Assembly: GCA_946478675.1 (NCBI GenBank)
Contig: CAMLEF010000206.1
Coordinates: 1-8,325 of the forward strand
Source: an uncultured Flavobacteriales bacterium
Lineage (GTDB): Bacteria > Bacteroidota > Bacteroidia > Palsa-965
Direction: 5' to 3'
DNA: 8,325 nt
A model generated the notes under the pieces. It was not told the DNA's origin. It searched no databases and was given only the letters and a program-made list of their open reading frames with translations. This document shows positions 1 to 6,000 of the stretch, piece by piece. The position numbers were made by a program, and so were the translations under genes. The number at the start of each line of letters is the position of its first letter. Position 1 is the first letter of the stretch.

Positions 1-3000
1 TAAGATTTGTCGTCAGTACACTATCGCAACCATTGGAAGACGCAAGCGTGTCGGTGTAAATGCCGCTGGTGTTGTACGTATGCATTCCAACGATCACGTT
101 ATCGCCGTTGCAAACCGTCAGCGATTGCGAATTCACAATCGGCAATCGAACGGTGAGGTTCGTCGTCAACACGCTGTCGCATCCGGTTGAAGACACAAGC
201 GTGTCGGTGTAAATGCCGGTTGTGTTGTACGAATGCGCTCCGACAATCACGTTGTCGCCGTTGCAAACGGTCAACGATTGCGCATTCACAATCGGCAAAC
301 GAACGGTGAGGTTCGTCGTCAACACACTGTCGCATCCGGTTGAAGACGCAAGCGTGTCGGTGTAAATGCCGCTGGTGTTATATGTTTGCGTTCCGACGAT
401 CACGTTATCGCCGTTGCAAATCGTCAGCGACTGTGAAGCAGCGATCGGCAACCGCACAGTAAGATTTGTCGTCACCACACTATCGCAACCGTTGGAAGAC
501 GCAAGCGTGTCGGTATAAATGCCGGTCGTGTTGTGCGAATGCGTTCCTATGATAACATTATCGCCGTTACAGATCGTCAGTGATTGTGTCGATACGATTG
601 CAGCCGGCTGCAGGATTTGCACGAAACCGGAATCCACGCAGGCATTCGCATCGCTGACCACGACCCAATAATTTCCGGCAATGAGCGCAGCCGCCGTGTC
701 ATTACCCGTCATATCTGACCATGCATACGCATACGGAGCAGTACCGCCACCCGCGGTCACGATTGCCTGCCCGCTCGCGGCACCGTAACATTGCGCGTCG
801 GTGTGTGTGACGGCAGCAGCAAGCACCGCAGCAGGTTCGCTGATCGTTACGCTCGCCCACGCCGTATCGTTGCAACCATTCACATCGGTGATGCGCACCG
901 TATACATTCCGGCGGGAAGAGCATCTGCCGTATCATTCGTTTGCGCAAACGCATCGCTCCACAGGTATTGATACACTCCTGAGCCGCCGGTTGCATTCAC
1001 TACGGCGCGGCCCGTCGAATCGCCTTTGCAGCGCACCTGTGAAACCGATGCCATCGATGCAGTCAGCGGAGCTGGCGGCTGTGCAATAACGGTATTGCCG
1101 GCAGTTTGTACGCCGCAGCCGTTCACATCTGAAATCGATGAGAGCGTAAACGTATTGTCCGATTCCACGAACACGACATCCACCCAATAGTTGCCGGAAT
1201 TAAACGTATTGGTCGGGAACGTGGTCGATGAAGCATATTGGAAAATTCCGTTGGGTCCGTCCTCACCATTCTGCAACGCATGCAAATGACCGTTCGTCAC
1301 GCCCGAGTTCGTAAAGTAAGCGGAGTTGTACGAGTAATTCCCGGTGGTCGTGTGATACGAAGCGACGTACGTCGTATTCGCTGCGATATTCACCGGCGTT
1401 GAGAAAAGTACTTCCTGCCAACCGCTCGCCGTTTCATTGATGAACGTTGCCGTTGCCAGCTGCACGCCGCTGCTGCTCCAGAGCGTACCGGTATGCGTGC
1501 CCGTATTCGCAGGCCCTTTGTAAAAACGAATGCCTTTGATCTTGCCCGGAATGTCCGAACTGAATTTCACGCCCAGCTCTACAGAACTGTTATCGCTTGC
1601 CGTGATCGTTGCAGGCACAAGCGTCGTATCCCAGATGCTTTGCGGCTGACCGGAAGAGGCCACGATTCCTGTATTGAACGGAACGCCGCTGCTAATGCCC
1701 GTGTAAGGCGAACCGTTCACCACGATATTGAAAGGCCCTGTTCCGCTGGAAGATTGGAACGTGAGATAAACATCCTGCGCAGCACAACTGGTTCCTGCGG
1801 CAATGCTTCCCGACGGCAACGGATGAACGTCAACATTGATCATCGACAGCGTGTCGCCTGTATTGGAACAGCTGGAATTATCCGTGATCGCGCTCAGCAC
1901 GTAATGCATCGTCGTGTCGGGAACCGCCGTGGTGAAAAGAACATCCACCCAGTAATTCGCGTTATTTCCTGCCGCCGGAAAACCACCGCCATACGCATAC
2001 ACGCCGTTCGGGCCGTCGACACCACTTTGCAGCGCCGTGAGATTTCCATTGGTAAATCCGGCAGAAACGAAATACGAAGACGTGATCGCAAAACCGCCGC
2101 CGGCCGAATAATACGAAGCGATGTAAGTCGTGTTGGCGGTGATGTAAACCGGTGTAGCGAATTCGACTTGCTGCCATCCGGAAGCCGTTTCCGAAGTAAA
2201 AGTTGCCGTAGCCAGCAATGTTCCGTCCGTTTTCCAGAGTGAACCGGTATGCGTGCCGGTGTTGGAAGCACCCTTGTAAAAACGCACGCCTTTCACAAAA
2301 CCGTCCACCGACGCGCGGAACTTCACGCCTGTTTCGATCGGCTGTCCATCGTTGCCGTCCGGATTCACAGGAGAACCGCTGCTGCCCCAAAGGCTCGTGG
2401 ACGAAGGCAGGATGCTTGCGAACACCTGGCCCGGTGAAACACCACTGTACGGAATACCATTGACAACAAGGTTGTACGGCGGCACACCGGTCGCGCTGTC
2501 GAGGCGAAGCTGTATCACTTCTCCCTGGCAAACCGACGAATCAACGGCTGAAATATAAGCGAGCGGCGAAACACACGGATTGATCGTCGAGGAACAGTTG
2601 AAGCCGATGAACTTCAGCACGGGCGAATTCGTTGCGATCGTCGTCGACAATTGCGCTTTGTACTGGAGATAACGTGAAGTGATGCCTGCCGGCGCGCCGT
2701 TGGTCAAAGGCAGATAAGCCGTCCACGATGCGTCAGGCGCCGGCGTATTTCCGCCACGTGCCATCACCGACAAAGCAGTGCCCGCCGGAAGACTGTCGAT
2801 CCAGTTGACGATTCCCCAGCTCGTCGTATCGCCGTTATCGAAAATGCGCGAAGTAAAATCTCCTGCAGTAACATAAGGCAATACCTGCAGCCAGTCGACC
2901 GTTAATGCCGGGCCGCCTGCAGGATAATCGCTGATCTGCACCACGAGATTCGCTGTGGTGGTGAGCGCGATGCCTGGTGTCGGGATAAGAACACCATCGA

Positions 3001-6000
3001 CATAAAACGTGAAGCTTCCGTTCGCCGCATCACGCTGGATGCGATAGATGTGTTGCGCATTCAGCAAATTCGTGCCGAGCACTACGCTTTCATTGTTCGA
3101 CGTGCGGGCGTAAACGTTTCCATCGTTGAGCGCGCCTCTTCCGATCACCACCCACGGATTATTGAAAGCAGCATCACCGGTAAAACCGACATTCTGGAAA
3201 TTCCCCGTATTAAACGTTGCTGCAAATTCGATCGCGGAAGACGGGCCAAACGTTGCATTCGTATACACGTGCGTTCCATCTACAGCGACTGTTGCGCCAT
3301 TGTAAGTCGTTACAGCGCCGGACTGGCTGTCCCAGATCTCGTCGGTCCAGCCGGACGGAACAGCAGCTCCGTTGAATTCTTCCGTCAGCATCGGCGACAG
3401 CGTCACTTCGCCATCCAGCAATTGCACGACGAGCGTGTTCGTATCGGCGCCCGCAGAAAAATCAGCAAAGATTTCGTCTTTCGCGCAGTATGAAGCGGGC
3501 ATCGTGAAGCTCAGCGGCGCGGCCGGCAGCGCAGGTTCCGTCACACTGTCCGGCGACAGGTTTTCTGAAGTCACGCGATAGTAATATGTTTCGCCGGCAA
3601 CCAATCCGTTCAGCACGATGGAATGCGCAGTTACCAGTGCTCCGTTGAATGCGTTGTGCGCTAACGGCGTTGCAGCCGTATCGTAATCCACGCGTGAATC
3701 AGCGGCAGCGTTGGTGGTCCAGCTGATCGTCGCCGTTCCGTTGGAATTCGGCACAGCGTTGACGTTAGTAATGACGAGCGACGGCGCGATGCTGTAAGTG
3801 GCCTCGTAATTTCCATTCACTGCGGGAACAAAAGCGTATTCGACGCCTTTGATCATTTGCTGCGTGTAAGTCACCGGCGAACCGTTCAGCGTTACACCGA
3901 CGAGCAGGTTGCCGTTGACATTGACCGGCAGCATCGCGTCAAGGTTTCTCGCGTTGCTGTCGGCATTCACCGTATAGTGAAGTACGTTGCCGCTCCAGCT
4001 CATCGCGCTGAATGAAGAATTATTGCGCGCATCCGTCCACCGCAGCAATTGCGCCGCGCTGATCACCGGAACGTGATGTGCGATAGCCGACGACACGATC
4101 GCATTGGCACCCGGATGATTGAACTGGTCGAAATGCATATTCGTCACGAACACGCCGTAATAGCCTTGCGGGCCGGTAGCTTTATTCAGCAGCGAATCGC
4201 AGAACGAAGGCAACGAGATCGATGACTCGTCCGTCATTTGCGTGGGCGCCTGGTAACAATCGATCAGCGTGCCGTCCTGTTTCGCAAAACGCATCGGCAT
4301 GCCCGAACCGGTAAACATGCCCGAGCGATTGTTCACCCACGTTCCGGGCCAGTAATAATAATTCACGTCGAGGCGTACACCGTGCGCAGCTTCCGCTTCC
4401 GGAACAGTGCTCCAGTCGCTCCACGCAATGCAGTGGTTGCGGTTCGTGACGGGTGCAGGCACCGAAGGAAATGCGCCCTGGAAAACCGACAGCTGGCTGC
4501 TGATCGTGCTTTCATATTGCGATGCGGTAAAATTGGAGCAGTTCGTATTTACGTGCAGCGCCACTTCGAAACCGAGACTGTCGTAATGATGCGCCATCGA
4601 ATCGGTGAAAGAAGATCCGACGTACAGGTAACCGGTCGAGCGAATACATTCCCAGTCATCGACCGAACAGCCCGGCGTGCTTTGCGCAATATCGAGATCG
4701 AAACGCGGCTGCATGCCGGTATCGCCATGATCATCGCCCGTCATCACGATCGCCGCTTTGTAGCCTTTCGGCAAAAACCAGAATCGCGGCAACGGCATAT
4801 GATCCATGTTGCCGGTGAGCATAATATTCGAAAGCAAATGCTGCTGCTCGTCCGCCTGCGGGATCGCCACTTTATTCAGATCGATCCAATCAGGAAAGAA
4901 CTGGTCGTCCGGGCGGATCGGTCCGCTCTCTGCATCCCGCTTCTGTCCCGACCATGCAGGATTTCCCTGCCTCGTGTAAACGATGGAACGCGCAAGATCA
5001 TACGTAAACGCATACGCCTGCCCGCCATTGCTGCCCACATTGCGCATCGTAACCGCCGGGTAAGTGGTAGCGGTAGCAGCATCGGAGTACAACGTAGCAA
5101 TGCTCGTCGCGCCGGAAAGCTGGTAGAGATCGGCAGCGCCATGATATTGAATCGTCTGGTTGACGATGCCTGCGCCGGGTGAAGTGGCCGTATTCACGAG
5201 CAGGTATTTATCCGAAAGCGTGTTGCCCGTCGGCGTGATTCCCATCAGCGGAGCCAGTTGTGCATCGGGACTGAAAGCGATCAGCGTACCGCCGGCATTC
5301 GTCCAGTTCGTGAGCAACGTCACCTGCGCTGCATTCAACGCGATGTCGCCGACGATCACTACCTGGTAATTGTTGAGCACGTTCGCATCTACCGCCGTAA
5401 TATCCATCGCGGTAAATGCATTGAAACCTTCTGCGCGCAGGATTTCCACGGGATAACGGCTGAACGGATTCTGCGAGCTGCTGATGAGCAGAATCGGTCC
5501 GCCCGGGCCTTCGGTCGGAAGCGGCGGCGGCACCGGCGCAGTCGTAAACGTCCAGCTATAATCAGCGGCCATCGCATTTCCTGCAAGATCTTTAATGCGA
5601 TTGTAAGTCGTACCGCCTTTGACGGTCGCCGTATAAACGGAAGCGTAAGCCAGCGGCGACAACGGCACAAGCGTCGCACGATGCAAAGCGGCATTGTAGG
5701 AAACGACAGCAGGCACCAGCGCATTGCCGGCATCGCGCAATTCAAAAGTAGACGTGCTCAGCGTGGAAGGATCGATGCGCTCGCTGAACGTTGCGATGAT
5801 CGCGCTGTTGACGCTGACGCTGCCTGCAAACGGAAGCGGTGACACGGCACTGACGAGCGGTGCAATCGTATCGGGACCGGTGCTTTCCGTAAACACCACA
5901 TCCGCCCAGTAATTCGAAGAGTTGTAGGTGTTGGCCGGGAACTGCGGCTCCGAGCCGTATGAATAAACACCGTTGGGACCCTCTTCGCCATCTGCCAGCG

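Noticed and set aside
1..600. Regularly spaced repeats that could suggest a CRISPR array
   Set aside because: The period is 153 bases, the whole unit is repeated with no unique spacers, and it codes for in-frame 51-residue protein repeats.
1493..2242. Plus-strand open frame of 249 codons and overlapping minus-strand frames
   Set aside because: All overlap the nested DUF4082 modules, whose protein repeats are conserved in the main minus-strand frame only.
4238..5182. Plus-strand open frame of 314 codons
   Set aside because: Antisense to the NodB-like and Rossmann-like domains; rich in Arg, His and Ile with no domain pattern.
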